Below are positions 52,742 through 64,000 of a stretch of DNA of 64,000 nt, piece after piece (the first letter of the stretch is position 1; each line of letters opens with the position of its first letter). The notes under the pieces were generated by a model. The model was not told the origin of the DNA. It saw nothing but the letters and a program-made list of their open reading frames with translations, and ran no database searches. The position numbers were made by a program, and so were the translations under genes. Source of the stretch: Ascochyta rabiei (taxonomy: Eukaryota > Ascomycota > Dothideomycetes > Pleosporales > Didymellaceae); the NCBI RefSeq assembly GCF_004011695.2, contig NC_082420.1:372001-436000 (forward strand), in the 5' to 3' direction.

Positions 52742-55020
52742 ATGGGAAAGTGTAGGCCATCCTGCTCCGCCCCGCATTCCGCAGTTCGCTGACGAGACCT
52801 GGGCTGTAGGGCGCTATGGAGTCGTTCTGGACGCTGGCTCCTCTGTGCGTACTCGTCATGGCCACGGCGACAGTGGCAGCCTCAGCTAACGGCGCATAGG
52901 GCACGCGCGTCCACGTGTACCGCTGGCTGAACAGCGACGCCGCGCGCAAAGGCGCAACAGACGCCCAGCTGCACGCCCTGCCCGTCGTCGAGACGGACAG
53001 GAAGTGGACCAAGAAGATCCACCCGGGCATCTCCACCTTTGGCACCCACCCGCACGACGTCGGCCCCAACCACCTCGACAAGCTGCTCCGCCATGCGCTC
53101 AAGCACATCCCCGCCGCCGACGTCCCGGACACGCCGCTGTTCCTGCTCGCCACCGCCGGCATGCGCATCCTGCCGCCCGTCCAGCGGAAAGAGGTGCTCA
53201 ACGAGGTCTGCGACTACGCACGCAAGCACACAGCCCTGCAGCTGCCCGACTGCGCCCTCCACGTCCAGGTCATACCCGGCGAGACAGAGGGCCTGTATGG
53301 CTGGATAGCCGCAAACTACCTGCTGGGCGGCTTCGACAGGCCGCAGAGCCACGACCACGGCAAGGGCCACAGCACGTACGGCTTCCTGGACATGGGCGGC
53401 GCCTCGGCCCAGATGGCCTTTGCCCCAAACGCCACCGAGGCCGACAGGCACGCAAACGACCTGACCCTCCTGCGCCTCCGCACCCTCGACGGGACACCGC
53501 TCGAGTACAAGGTCTTTGTGACGACGTGGCTGGGCTTCGGTGTCAACCAGGCGCGCCAGCGCTACGTCCAGGCGCTGCTCGACTCGACCTCATCCAAGGA
53601 ACTGCCAGACCCTTGTCTGCCCGCTGGCCTGGACGTGGACGTCACCAAAGAGGGAAGGTTCCTGGAGATCGACTCTGGCGATGACGCCGACGACGACGAC
53701 GATAGCGACGACAGCGACGAGCCTGCCGCGAAATTGCACGGGACTGGAAACTTCCAGGAGTGCCTGCACCAGACGTTTCCCTTGCTGGAGAAGGAGAAGG
53801 AGTGTCTGGACGAGCCTTGCCTGCTCAACGGGCAGCACGTGCCCGCCATCGACTTCGACGTCAACCACTTCGTAGGCGTATCCGAGTACTGGCACACGAC
53901 ACACGACATCTTCGAGGACAAGCACAAAGACAAAGCCTACGACTTCAAGACATACCAAGAGCGCGTGAGCGACTTCTGCAACCAGGACTGGAAGCACATA
54001 CAAAAGGGCATCGACAAGGGCAAATGGGGCAAGAAAGTCGACGAGGACAAGGCGCGCGAGGTCTGCTTCAAGGCGTCCTGGATCATCAACATGCTGCACG
54101 ACGGCATCGGCGTCCCCCGCGTCGGCATCGAGCCGCTCCCCGACTCCAAAAACACCACAAAGGCCGTCCTGGACGAGGCCAAAGCAAAAGGCTTCCTCGA
54201 CCCCTTCCAAGCCGTCAACAAGATCAACGACGTGGAAGTGTCGTGGACGCTCGGCAAGATGGTCCTCTACGCCGCCTCCGAAGTCCCTCCTCCCGACTCG
54301 AAAGCGCTCGCGGTAGGCTTTGGCTCCAACGAAGCCGGCATTCCAGAAGACTTCCAGTACCCCGGCGGCTCCTACCTCCCCTGGAACCACGACCCGCTCG
54401 ACGACGACAACTGGCACCGCCTGTTCGTCGAGTACCCGTCCCGCATCCCCGCGCTGCTCGTCATGATTGTCATCGTCCTGCTCATCTTCAGCATCATCCT
54501 GGGCAAGGAGAAACGCAGCGTGGTCCGCCAGTACGCCGCGTCCCTGTTCAAGAAGAAGCCCGGCAAAACCCACACCCCGCTCAAAGGCAAGCGGCGCGGC
54601 TTCCTCCCCTCGAAACTCTTCGGCCTTGGCGGCTCCGGCTCCGGCTCCCACCAGACGTACGAGCGCGTCGACGCGGGCGAAGACGGGCTCTCGCACAACG
54701 ACTTTGAGCTCGAAGAAACCTACCTCGACTCTTCCGACGACGACCGCCACTTTTCCGATGATTCGGAGGCGTCGCGCGTCGGCCGCACAAGCGGGTGGGC
54801 CACGCCGCAGATCCAGACGTCTGAGCCGCTCACTGCCGGCTACTTTGGCGCTGCAGGACAGCCGGATCTGGTGTCGGCCGGCCAGGGACTGGGGCTGGGG
54901 CCCCTGAATGCCATTGAGCGCGGTGGTCTGCTGGCGAGGACGGACAGCAGGGAGCGCATACGGAGTCGGGCGAGTAGTCCGAAGCGCGGGCGGAGCAAGA
55001 TGGGCAATCTGGATGAGTGA
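52742..55020 (+). CDS. YND1: Golgi apyrase (GDA1/CD39 nucleoside diphosphatase)
   Basis: Hydrolyses nucleoside di- and triphosphates in the Golgi lumen, removing GDP/UDP left by glycosyltransferases. Three exons: 52742..52751 (10 nt), 52810..52844 (35 nt) and 52900..55020. Introns are 58 and 55 nt (the second has GCTAAC). The product is 721 aa. The joined start MGKWRYGVVLDAGSSGTRVHVYRW contains apyrase-conserved region 1 (DAGSSGT). ACR2 is LLATAGMRIL, ACR3 GETEGLYGWIAANYL, ACR4 FLDMGGASAQMAF. An acidic loop follows. A single membrane span (ALLVMIVIVLLIFSIILG) precedes a cytosolic tail with RERIRSRASSPKRGRSKMGN. Yeast Ynd1 has the same C-terminal anchor; Gda1 has an N-terminal one, so this is Ynd1. 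Confidence 0.93.
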
Positions 55021-55903
55021 ATCCCGACGTGTATTAGCATAGACGGCGTTTGCGCGGTGTCTGGTGTTTGGCGTAGCGTAGACCGTGTTGTAGTATTGGC
55101 GACGGCGTTTTTCTGTTTCTTCTCGCCAAGGCAATACATGCATCATCCGCAGTCTTCTACACAAGACATGACAATCTCCACCTCTCCCTCTCAAGCCATG
55201 TGCGTAGTTGAACCCAAGGAAGTCGTTCGCTCTCGAGCGCTGACGTCAGGCCGGGCCTCATGCCACGCTAGCTCACTCGCAAGGCCTGAAGACTGCACAG
55301 ACGCCGCTTGCGAACAGCTGATCTGCGCGCTAACGGCCATGTTTCAACCCTCTGCATGGGATTCTCGCTGAAGAGAGGTGCAGATTGGGCAATCGTTGGT
55401 TGGAGGAGGCAGTCACTGTTGTCGAAAGAGCCCAGCCAGAGTAAACGCAGCACTACTGCATAAGCAAGTCCACGGAAATCATGTTGCCGCTCTGCCAGGC
55501 GAATGAGGAACACAACTTGAGTCTTGAGCTGACCAGACCACCGACTCACTGACTTGGTCTAAGCAATATGCATGAACACTGAAATTACAATCTTTATAGC
55601 TGCTGCACTCTGTAATGATAAAATATTATAGATAGATTGTAGATCACCTTATCCTAAAATAACCCTAACCTTGGGCTAACTCTAACTCTAAGAATTTGTT
55701 GTAGTTATCTCCAACATGTTTATATTATATTCTAAATAGGGTTAGAAGATAATCTTTAGCGTTGGTTGGGTAGAGCTGCCAAGGCAAGGTTAAGCTCTTA
55801 GCGATGGTCAGCTCAAGCGCCTCCGGCTCCCGAGCGTCCGTCCGTCGGCCAACCTTGCGCGAGCCTCCAGCTTTCTCACGCGCACCCACCCACACAGCCC
55901 AGC
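55021..55903. other. Intergenic; AT-rich stretch with telomere-like motifs
   Basis: No gene supported. About 55590-55770 is AT-rich and includes AACCCTAACC (55661-55670) and TAGGGTTAG (55737-55745) in opposite orientation. Too short to call a telomere relic; possibly a decayed small element. Confidence 0.45.
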
Positions 55904-57005
55904 ATGGCCGACAGAATGGAGGGCGTAGTGATGAGCGGCGGCGTCCCGCACATGGACGTGTCCAAATACCCGGTCCCCGTCGAAACGTAAGTTCTCAGCG
56001 CGATGAGCGATCCGCGGGATCAGGTGGCTGGCCTGGGCTGACTGACACGGCGACCACAGCATCTACGTAAGTGGCTCCCCACGCATCTCGACAGCTGCCG
56101 GGCACGCAGCGCACCCCCCGAGCGGCGCTAACGACCGCGGCCGCAACAGGTCAACAACCTCGAAGAGCGCGTCAAGGTGGAGACGATGAAAGCCGCGCTG
56201 ACACGGGTGTTTGGGTGCTACGGCCCCTTGCTGGACGTGATAGCAAAGTCGTCTCTGAAGCGCAAAGGCCAGGCGTTCCTGGTGTTTGACAGCGAGAAGA
56301 GCGCGCTGGACGCTGTCGACGACATGGACGGCTTCGAGCTGTACGGCAAGGTGATGCGCGTTTCGCGCGCGCGCACGCACAGCGACGAGACGGTGAAGCG
56401 CAAGGCGGCGGATATGTACGAGGAGCATAAAAGGAAGCGGTTGATGCTGAAGGGTAGGTTTTTCTTTGCATTTTCAGAGTCTTGGTATTCTCGAGTCTTG
56501 GTATTCTTGAGTCATGGTATTCTTGAGCCGTGATATTTTTAAGATTTGGTATTCTTAAGACTTGGTGTTCTTAAGAGACTTGGTGTTCTTAAGAGACTGG
56601 GTACTCTTAAGAGTCTCGGTACTCTCAAGAAAAGATCCATACTAACCATCACCAGACTTCAAGCGGGCAGAAGAAGACGCCAAAGCGGCGGCGGCCCCGC
56701 CAACGACCGAGGCGAGCAAACCACGGCCGGCCAAGTCGGGCGCAGCGGCGGTGCCAGACGAGTACGTGCGGCCGAACAAGACGCTGTTCCTGCAGAACAT
56801 AGCGCGCGACGTGGACGAGGAGGCGCTGTCGGAGATCTTCGAGCGCTTCGAGGGCTTCAAGGAAGTGCGGCTGGTGTCGGTCAGGGCGGTGGCGTTTGCC
56901 GAGTTTGAGAGCGAGCCGTTTGCCATTACGGCCAAGGAGGCGACGGCGAATATGCCCATTGGCGCAGAGGGTAAGCCGATGAAGGTCACATACCAGAGGC
57001 AGTGA
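55904..57005 (+). CDS. U1A/U2B''-type snRNP protein, two RRMs
   Basis: Spliceosomal snRNP protein binding U1 or U2 snRNA. Four exons: 55904..55986, 56060..56066 (7 nt), 56150..56453 and 56656..57005. Introns are 73, 83 and 202 nt. The product is 247 aa. The 7-nt exon supplies T-I-Y and joins PVPVET-IYVNNLEERV, the RNP2 strand of RRM1. RRM1 has KGQAFLVFDS as RNP1. A basic linker (MYEEHKRKRLMLK) follows. RRM2 has KTLFLQNIAR and VAFAEFES, and the protein ends GKPMKVTYQRQ. The N-terminal RRM and C-terminal RRM around a linker are the U1A/U2B''/Snf pattern. I cannot say which of the two it is. Intron 3 holds a minisatellite. Confidence 0.9.
56460..56635. repeat. Degenerate ~18-nt minisatellite inside intron 3
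   Basis: About nine units of the type CTTGGTATTCTxxAGT. Left units read CTCGAG or TTGAG; right units read CTTAAGAGA. The branch site ACTAACC and the acceptor CCAG remain intact to its right. Confidence 0.85.
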
Positions 57006-57418
57006 GGGGGGAGGGAAGAGGGAGAGAGGAAGAGGAAGAGGAAGAGGGCAGAGGGAGAGAGAAGAGGGAGAGAGAAGAGAGAAGAGAGGGAGAGAAGAAA
57101 GAAGGGAGGGAGAGAAGAAAGAAGGGAGAAGAGTGAAGAGAGGAAAAGAGGGAGAGCGGTATGATGTATGATGGCGCAGGGCAAGCTGATCAAGCTCACG
57201 TACCAGAGGCAGTGAGGAGGGAAGAGAAAAGAGAGAAGGAGAGAGAAGAGCAAGAGCGTTACAATGTTCATGATACCTCGTTCAGTTTCTGTAGGGACGG
57301 TCGAATCCAAGATTTTCGCTGTTCCACTTGTATCATGGCCCTGTTTGTGAGAAAGTCGTGTGTATTGTGAGAAAGCCATGTGTTGTGAGAAAAGGTCATG
57401 TATTCGGGACTGTGTACA
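57006..57418. repeat. Purine-rich tract with a copy of the preceding coding end
   Basis: 57007-57160 is almost entirely G/A on the plus strand (GGGAGAGAGAAGAG units). At about 57170-57222 it contains a second, diverged copy of the last coding part of the preceding gene (GGCGCAGGGCAAGCTGATCA, ending CCAGAGGCAGTGAGG). GTGAGAAA(A/G)xCATGT is repeated at about 57347-57395. Confidence 0.75.
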
Positions 57419-58442
57419 CTAGAAAATGACGTCCTGGTTGTCTTCGTCACCAAACAGGTCTTTGCTGCCCGAGGCGTCGTCTGCTGCCTTGGCCGGCTCT
57501 TGGTTGGCAGCCTCGGCGGCCTTCTTCTTCTGTCTGATGGCCTCTTCGACGGCGGCGTCTCCCTTCTTCTTGGCCGACACCTTCTTCAGGCGGTAGTGCT
57601 CCTCGCGGTCCAGCTCGTCGAGCTCCGAGTCGATGTACTTGATCGTATTCTCGGTTCGGGGGATGATGACGTGCTCACTGGGCGTGTCAGCGCTGCTCCC
57701 ACTCGCTGCACGGCAACCACCTACATGGCGTTGACACGGCGGTTGACCACCTTGATGACCTCGTCGAGGATGACAAAGGCCGTCTGCAGACTGGCCAGCT
57801 CGACCAGTGTCTCGACGGCGCGGGCATACGTCTCTCGACACCTCTGGATCTGCTGGCCGCCCTTGCCCAGGCCGGTCAGTGCGAAGTCGTTGTTGGCCTC
57901 GACGGTGTAGCTCTCGAAGCGGGGCAGGAGGACGCCCGAGACGTTTTCTTGCTTGGTGCGGACGCGGAAGCGGGCCTGCTTGGCCGACTCCTGGATCTGG
58001 TAGCCAATGTCACCGCCGACGGCGTACGAGACTTCGGCGAGGGAGAAGGCGGCGACCTGCATGACCCTGCCCATTTTGCGCTTGGCCTCGTCGATGCGGC
58101 GGGTGATTTCTGGGCGTGTGTTTAGCTGGGGGTGCGCGCAGGCAGGCATGGCAGGCATGGCAGGCATGGCATGGGGGGGCCGCACCTCGGAAACGTCTGC
58201 ACGGGGTCAGCACAGGAGCACAGGTGCAGGCGGGTGGCCGAGGGCGGGTGGCACGGCCTACTTGGTCAGGGCTTCGCTCTTGCGCTTGAGCAGGTCGTGT
58301 CCCTGCTGGGCGCCCTTGAGCTTCGTCTTCATCAGGCCCAGCGACTGGCGCGTGGGGAAGACGGCCTCTCGTGCCTGGATGCGCGTTAGCAGGCCGGCGG
58401 CGGCTGTCTGGGCGCTGTGCAACGAACCCCGCTGCCAGACAT
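57419..58442 (-). CDS. VMA8: V-type H+-ATPase subunit D
   Basis: Central-stalk subunit of V1, linking ATP hydrolysis to rotor turning in the vacuolar proton pump. Five exons: 58428..58442 (15 nt), 58262..58374, 58186..58196 (11 nt), 57725..58109 and 57419..57677. Introns are 53, 65, 76 and 47 nt. The product is 260 aa. Joined, it reads MSGSGAREAVFPTRQSLGLM, KLKGAQQGHDLLKRKSEALT, KRFREITRRIDEAKRKMGRV, the near-universal VMA8 start. The 11-nt exon supplies most of RFRE. Later motifs: FSLAEVSYAVG, VRTKQENVSGVLLPRFESY, LGKGGQQI, and HVIIPRTENTIKYIDSELDE over the last splice. It is divergent from SYF1. Confidence 0.93.
58138..58172. repeat. CAGGCATGG repeats inside a VMA8 intron
   Basis: Three to four copies of a (GGCATGGCA) unit within intron 3 (58110..58185). 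Confidence 0.7.
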
Positions 58443-58959
58443 GACGGCAGGCGGTAGAGACGGGGGGAGGAGGAGGAGGAGGGGGGGCGACGCTCGAGGG
58501 GTGCTGGGAGGAAGGCCGCGGCGGTCGTGGCGGGGGTGGACGATGGACGGGGCGGGGCGGGGCGTGCAGGCGGGAGCCGGGTAGGCGAGGGTTGAGAGCC
58601 GGGCAGGCGGGAGTCGAGAGTCGAGCGTCGAGCGTCGAGCGTCGAGTGTCGGGCGTCGGGCGTCGTGCGTCGTGCAGGCGGACGTGACGCAGCTGCTGGG
58701 GGACAGGAAGCTCGGACGCGTCTGCCAGCCCGTGGGTGGGGACGGCAGGGCAGGGCAGGGCAGCACAGGGCAGGGCGCGGGCTGATTGGACTGATTGGGG
58801 AGGGCGCTGGCGGCAAGTCCCGAGCGCTGCGAGATTCCGCTCAGAACTTTAAACGCGGCACCGCCAGGCACGACGACGACGACGACAACGACGACGACAA
58901 CGACGACAACGCCGCCGCCGCCGACGACGACACGACGTCCCCGCCGCCCTGGCGCCGCC
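58443..58959. promoter_or_regulatory. Divergent promoter of VMA8 and SYF1
   Basis: About 520 bp, very GC-rich. It contains GTCGAGC/GTCGGGC 7-8-bp repeats (about 58615-58680), GGGCA repeats (about 58740-58775), and an ACGACGAC run in the presumed SYF1 leader (58869-58935). The repeats keep long antisense frames open; no extra gene is supported. Confidence 0.6.
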
Positions 58960-61579
58960 ATGCCCGCCCAGATTCTGCCCTCCATGACCGCCCAGATCCT
59001 GGCCTCGACGACCGCGCCCGCGCCCGCGCCCCCGCCTGCAACAGCACCCACGGCGCCCGCCCGGCCCAGCAAGCGCAGGATGGACCGGCCGCCCGAGCTC
59101 TTCCTCATAACCGACCAGGACGGCGCGTACGAGGACGACATCCAGCGCAACCCCGGCAGCGTCAAGCCGTGGCTCGACTACTTCGCCTTCAAGCGCGCGC
59201 GCGGCAGCCTCGTCGAGCAGGCCTTCGTCCTCGAGCGCGCCGTCACCAGCCTGCCGCGGTCCTACAAGCTGTGGAAGCTGTACCTCGACCTGCGCACCCG
59301 CCACCTCGCCCACAGGAACCCCGCCAAGTTCGCCCCGCACTTCCTCAAGGTCAATTCCCTCTTCGAGCGCGCCCTCGTCCTGCTCAACAAGATGCCGCGC
59401 ATCTGGGAGCTCTACCTCGCCTTCCTCATGCAGCAGCCCCTCGTCACCACCACCCGCCGCACCTTCGACCGCGCCCTCCGCGCCCTGCCCCTGACCCAGC
59501 ACAGCCGCATCTGGGCCCTCTACCGCCCCTTTGCCGCCTCCGCCTCGGGCGAGACCGCCGTCTCCATCTGGCGCCGCTACATGCAGATCCACCCCGAGCA
59601 CGCCGAGGACTTCATCGAGCTGCTCAAGGACATGCGCAAGTACACCGACGCCGTCACCCAGTACATGCACATCCTCAACAACCCGCGCTTCAAGAGCAAG
59701 CACGCAAAGGCGCCCTTCCACTTCTGGTCCGAGATGATGGACCTCATCATCGACCACGCCGCCGACATCGACACCTCCGACGACAGCGGCATCGACGTCG
59801 AGAAAATCACCCACAGCGGCATCGCAAAGTTCCCCGACCAGCGCGGCATCCTGTGGGTCGGCCTGGCCCGCTACTGGATGCACAAGGCCGAGTACGAAAA
59901 GGCCCGCGACGTCTTCGAGCGCGCCATCACCACCGTCATGACCGTCCGCGACTTCTCCCTCGTCTTCGACACGTACGTCGAGGCCGAAGAGGCCATGATT
60001 GGCCTCAAGCTGAACGACGCCGCCGCCCGCTCCGAGATGCGCACCCCCGACCCCGCCGCCGACGCCGATCTCGACATCCGCATCGTCCGCTTCGAGTCGC
60101 TGATGCAGCGCCGACCCTTCCTGCTCAACGATGTCCTCTTGCGCCAGAACCCGCACAACGTCATCGAGTGGGAGAAGCGCGTCGCCCTCTGGGGAGACAA
60201 CAAGAAAGAGGTCGTCCACACCTACACAGACGCCATCGCTGCCATCCACCCCAAAAAGGCAGTCGGCAAGTTCCACGAGCTCTGGGCCAACTACGCAAGG
60301 TTCTACGAAGCCGTCGGCAGCCTCCACAACGCCCGTGCCATTATGGAAAAGGCCGTCAAGGTCCCCTTCAAGTCCGTCGCCGAGCTGGCCGAGATGTGGT
60401 GCGAGTGGGCCGAGATGGAGCTGCGCAACCAAAACTTCGACAAGGCGGTCGACATCATGGCCAAGGCGACCCAGGCGCCCAAGCGATCCAACGTCGACTA
60501 CTTTGACGAGTCGCTGACCCCGCAGCAGCGTGTGCACAAGAGCTGGAAACTGTGGAGCTTCTACGTCGACCTCGTCGAGAGCGTCAGCACCCTGGACGAG
60601 ACAAAGAAGGTGTACGAGAGGATCTTCGAGCTCCGCATCGCCACCCCGCAGACGGTCGTCAACTACGCCAACCTGCTCGAGGAGAACCAGTACTTTGAAG
60701 ACAGCTTCAAGGTCTACGAGCGCGGCCTCGACCTCTTCAGCTACCCAGTCGCCTTTGAGATCTGGAACCTGTACCTCACAAAAGCCGTGGACCGCAAGAT
60801 CGGCATGGAGCGCTTGCGCGACCTCTTCGAGCAGGCCGTTGAAGGCTGCCCGCCCAAGTTCGCCAAGGTCCTGTACCTCATGTACGGCGCCCTGGAGGAA
60901 GACCGCGGCCTCGCACGCCACGCCATGCGCATCTACGAGCGCGCCACCCGCGCCGTCGCCGACGAGGACCGCATGGACATGTTCAATTTCTACATCACCA
61001 AATCCGCCTCCAACTTCGGTCTCACCTCCACCCGGCCCATCTACGAGCGCGCCATCGCCGCGCTCCCAGACGGCGAGGCCAAGGAGATGTGTCTCAAGTT
61101 CGCCGAGATGGAGAGGCGGCTGGGTGAGATTGACCGCGCGCGAGCCATCTACGGCCACGCCTCACAGTTCTGCGATCCCAGGACGAGCCCCGAGTTCTGG
61201 AAGAAGTGGGAGGGTTTCGAAGTCTCGCACGGAAACGAAGACACCTACAAGGAGATGCTGCGCATCAAGCGGAGCGTCCAAGCACAGTACAAGTACGTTA
61301 CCCCCCAGACCTGCTTCAATACCCCTACCAACACCCCGCAGCACGGACGTCAACTTCATCGCCTCCCAAGCCATTGCGCGCGGCCAGGCCAACGGCAACA
61401 CAGAAGCCGGTGCAGAAAACGACGCAGCCGCCGGCGAAGACGCCATGGCAGCGCTGGAGCGCCAGGCTCGCGCTCCCGCTGGCTTCGTCGCCGCGACCAC
61501 GGGCCTGAAGGGCAACATTGCACCCACGGAACACGCCGCCGCGAATCCGGACGCGATCGATCTCGACGACGATCTATAG
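58960..61579 (+). CDS. SYF1: Pre-mRNA splicing factor Syf1 (XAB2), HAT repeats
   Basis: Scaffold of the NineTeen (Prp19)-associated complex of the active spliceosome. Two exons: 58960..61292 and 61342..61579, with a 49-nt intron (GTACGT...CAG). The product is 856 aa; yeast Syf1 is 859. After an Ala/Pro/Thr-rich leader come tandem HAT repeats: EDDIQRNPGSVKPWLDYFAF, KLWKLYLDLRTRH, PRIWELYLAFL, HSRIWALYRPF, and KSWKLWSFYVDLVE. The splice gives QYNTDVNFIASQAIARGQ, conserved in Syf1. The acidic end is DAIDLDDDL. The ATG at 58960 is chosen over an upstream in-frame one (58795) in repetitive promoter sequence. A 769-codon antisense frame here is a GC-bias artefact. Confidence 0.93.
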
Positions 61580-62072
61580 TAGCGAATCCAATCGACGGGA
61601 CATGGAATAGACGGGAGGCGCCGCGATGCGATGCTGCGGCGAAGAGTCCGCAGAGGGGAGGCATGTCATCTAGCGTGTTATTTGTGTGTGCATATCACCG
61701 GCGTTCAACCAGGGCTTTTTCTTTTTCTTTTTCTTTACCTTGCGTTACTTTACTCTACCTTACCTTTACCAGACCTTTACCTTACCTTTACCTATCTACC
61801 CATCCTTGAGGGGGGGTTTTGCATCTTTTTTTTTAAAAAAAAGACTTCATTCCTTCGTCTGTGTACACGCACACTCGTTGGCCGTGCGCCTCATCCCGAG
61901 AATGTATAAGAGTCGAGCCTCCTTTTCCTTTGTTCTTGGCTGCTTTGCATCTCCGGCGTCTTTGTTTCCTCCGTGGTGGATACTGAGCCCCCTTTTTCTT
62001 TTTTCTTTTTCTTTTTCTTTTTTCCTCTCTGGGTTTTGGCAGGGAGAGAGTTTTGGTAGAGTTGGTAGAGTG

Positions 62073-62111
62073 GATGGATGGATGGATGGATGGATGGATG
62101 GATGGATGGAT
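62073..62111. repeat. Tetranucleotide (GGAT)n array
   Basis: About nine uninterrupted GGAT units ending in CGAT. Confidence 0.95.
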
Positions 62112-62389
62112 CGATATATGGTTTCCTTCCTCCGCTTCCGCTTCCGCTTCCGCTTCCTGCAAACACAACGCATCACCTGCATGGGTAATTGTACCTTGTA
62201 CGATTCATTCGTCTGCTCTGATTCGTTCGGTCATACACATACACATCTCACACATCGACCCCCCAACAACCATCACCACCCAACATGGCAATCATCTCGT
62301 CGCAGATACACAGCATCGACAAGACCCAATGCCTGTCACTTCCCATTCCACTCCACTCCACTCCACCCCGATCCCTTGCTGCGGCGTGA

Positions 62390-62670
62390 CCAGAGGTGAG
62401 AAGAGCTTGTTTCCAAGCACGAGACCGATTGAGAGCGGGTGAAGAGCTTGTTTCCAAGCATGAGACCGATTGAAGCAAGGTGAAGAGCTTGTTTCCAAGC
62501 ATGAGACCGATTGAGAGCAGGTGAATCAAGGAGCTAGTACCCAGATACAGCAACTAGAGACCGATTGAGAGCAGGTGAATCAGGGAATTAGTACCCAGAT
62601 ACAGCAACTAGAGACCGATTGAGAGCAGGTGAATCAGGGAATTAGTACCCAGATACAGCAACTAGAGACA
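62390..62670. repeat. Two interleaved minisatellites sharing a core
   Basis: Three units of about 41 bp contain GAAGAGCTTGTTTCCAAGCA. Then follow about three units of about 54-60 bp containing TTAGTACCCAGATACAGCAA. Both end with GAGACCGATTGA, so the second family looks derived from the first by replacement of its middle. Confidence 0.88.
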
Positions 62671-62984
62671 GTCGATCGAAAAAAAAAACATCACTTCACC
62701 AGCATGAAAAGAACGTCGAAGTCATATTTCATCGATCATCGTAAATTGCGTACACCTGCAGGAATACGACTTCAAGTCTACAGCACTTTGCCTGCATAGC
62801 AGTAGACCCTCTCGTCGTTGATAGCTGAGCCAGGGCCCTAGGATCGTACCGCACGTGCGCTTCTCTGCGTCGTGTGGCATCGTAATTAGGAATACAATCA
62901 CAGCGCCATATTCGGCCATGTATGGTCCATTATGCTCTCTCCCTGCTCTATGATGCCATGTATCGACGGACGTTGGTATTTTCT

Positions 62985-64000
<1,016 letters not shown>

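Larger units (their letters stand above)
61580..62984. other. Intergenic, rich in simple repeats
   Basis: Pyrimidine-rich tracts (61716-61800), an ATGG tetranucleotide array (about 62073-62111), CTTCCG repeats (62132-62158), and two linked minisatellites (62390-62670). No gene supported. Confidence 0.55.

Noticed and set aside
53590..55194. A 534-codon minus-strand frame opposite YND1
   Set aside because: Same artefact of GC-rich codon use; the apyrase motifs on the plus strand are decisive.
55661..55745. AACCCTAACC and TAGGGTTAG as an interstitial telomere relic
   Set aside because: Fewer than two repeat units each and in opposite orientation; chance in AT-rich sequence or part of a small decayed element.
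58849..61158. A 769-codon minus-strand frame opposite SYF1
   Set aside because: Antisense to a well-supported gene; its Val/Gly/Asp/Glu-rich composition is the mirror of GC-rich third positions, and no domain is seen.
62390..62670. Possible CRISPR array
   Set aside because: Units are contiguous minisatellites without unique spacers, and the genome is eukaryotic.

Overview
This is nuclear DNA of a filamentous ascomycete. Evidence: dense single genes on both strands, short GT-AG introns (about 41-130 nt, most near 50) with CTAAC/CTGAC branch sites, several HET genes, and an AT-rich transposon relic with the look of repeat-induced point mutation (RIP). HET content, intron style and a Fot1-type element fit Pezizomycotina, probably Dothideomycetes (Pleosporales); that placement is inferred.

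Layout. 0-11 kb: VPS15 and FIG4 diverge from one promoter (PI3P synthesis and PI(3,5)P2 turnover), then a cysteine-rich ORF and mitochondrial ribosomal protein uS12m. 11.6-13.7 kb: a decayed Tc1/mariner (Fot1/pogo-like) transposon with perfect terminal inverted repeats, abutting a HET gene that has lost its 5' end. 16-26 kb: a 150-bp inverted-repeat element, a large F-box/WD40/UIM gene, a very unusual tRNA-Pro gene, a long-chain-base-phosphate phosphatase and RHO4, then four 110-bp tandem repeats. 26-36 kb: DAD1, SEN34, an F-box gene, RPB8, a Nudix gene and TYW2. 36-40 kb: a PMC1-type Ca2+ ATPase. 40-48.6 kb: a gene-poor stretch with a HET remnant and a HET/ZZ gene carrying an in-frame stop. 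48.9-64 kb: a VBA/Fnx-type vacuolar transporter, a class I amidotransferase, YND1 apyrase, a U1A/U2B''-type protein, VMA8, SYF1, and a PP2A catalytic subunit cut by the window edge.

The main discovery is at 21176..21366 (minus). A proline tRNA (anticodon AGG) folds only if two segments of 52 and 53 nt are removed, and both look exactly like spliceosomal introns (GTAAGT, CTGAC or CTAAC, AG). A third, ordinary 14-nt tRNA intron sits after base 37. Removing all three leaves a perfect 72-nt tRNA-Pro whose 7-bp acceptor stem pairs fully across 190 bp of DNA, followed by a six-T Pol III terminator. I know of no described nuclear tRNA with spliceosome-type introns. The window also holds a tRNA-splicing endonuclease subunit (SEN34), a tRNA-modifying enzyme (TYW2) and two spliceosome genes (U1A/U2B'' type, SYF1); that proximity may be chance.

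Exon boundaries were read by eye from splice consensus, frame continuity and family conservation. Where the first in-frame codon of an open frame was GTG or TTG, I chose the first ATG or a spliced upstream exon.
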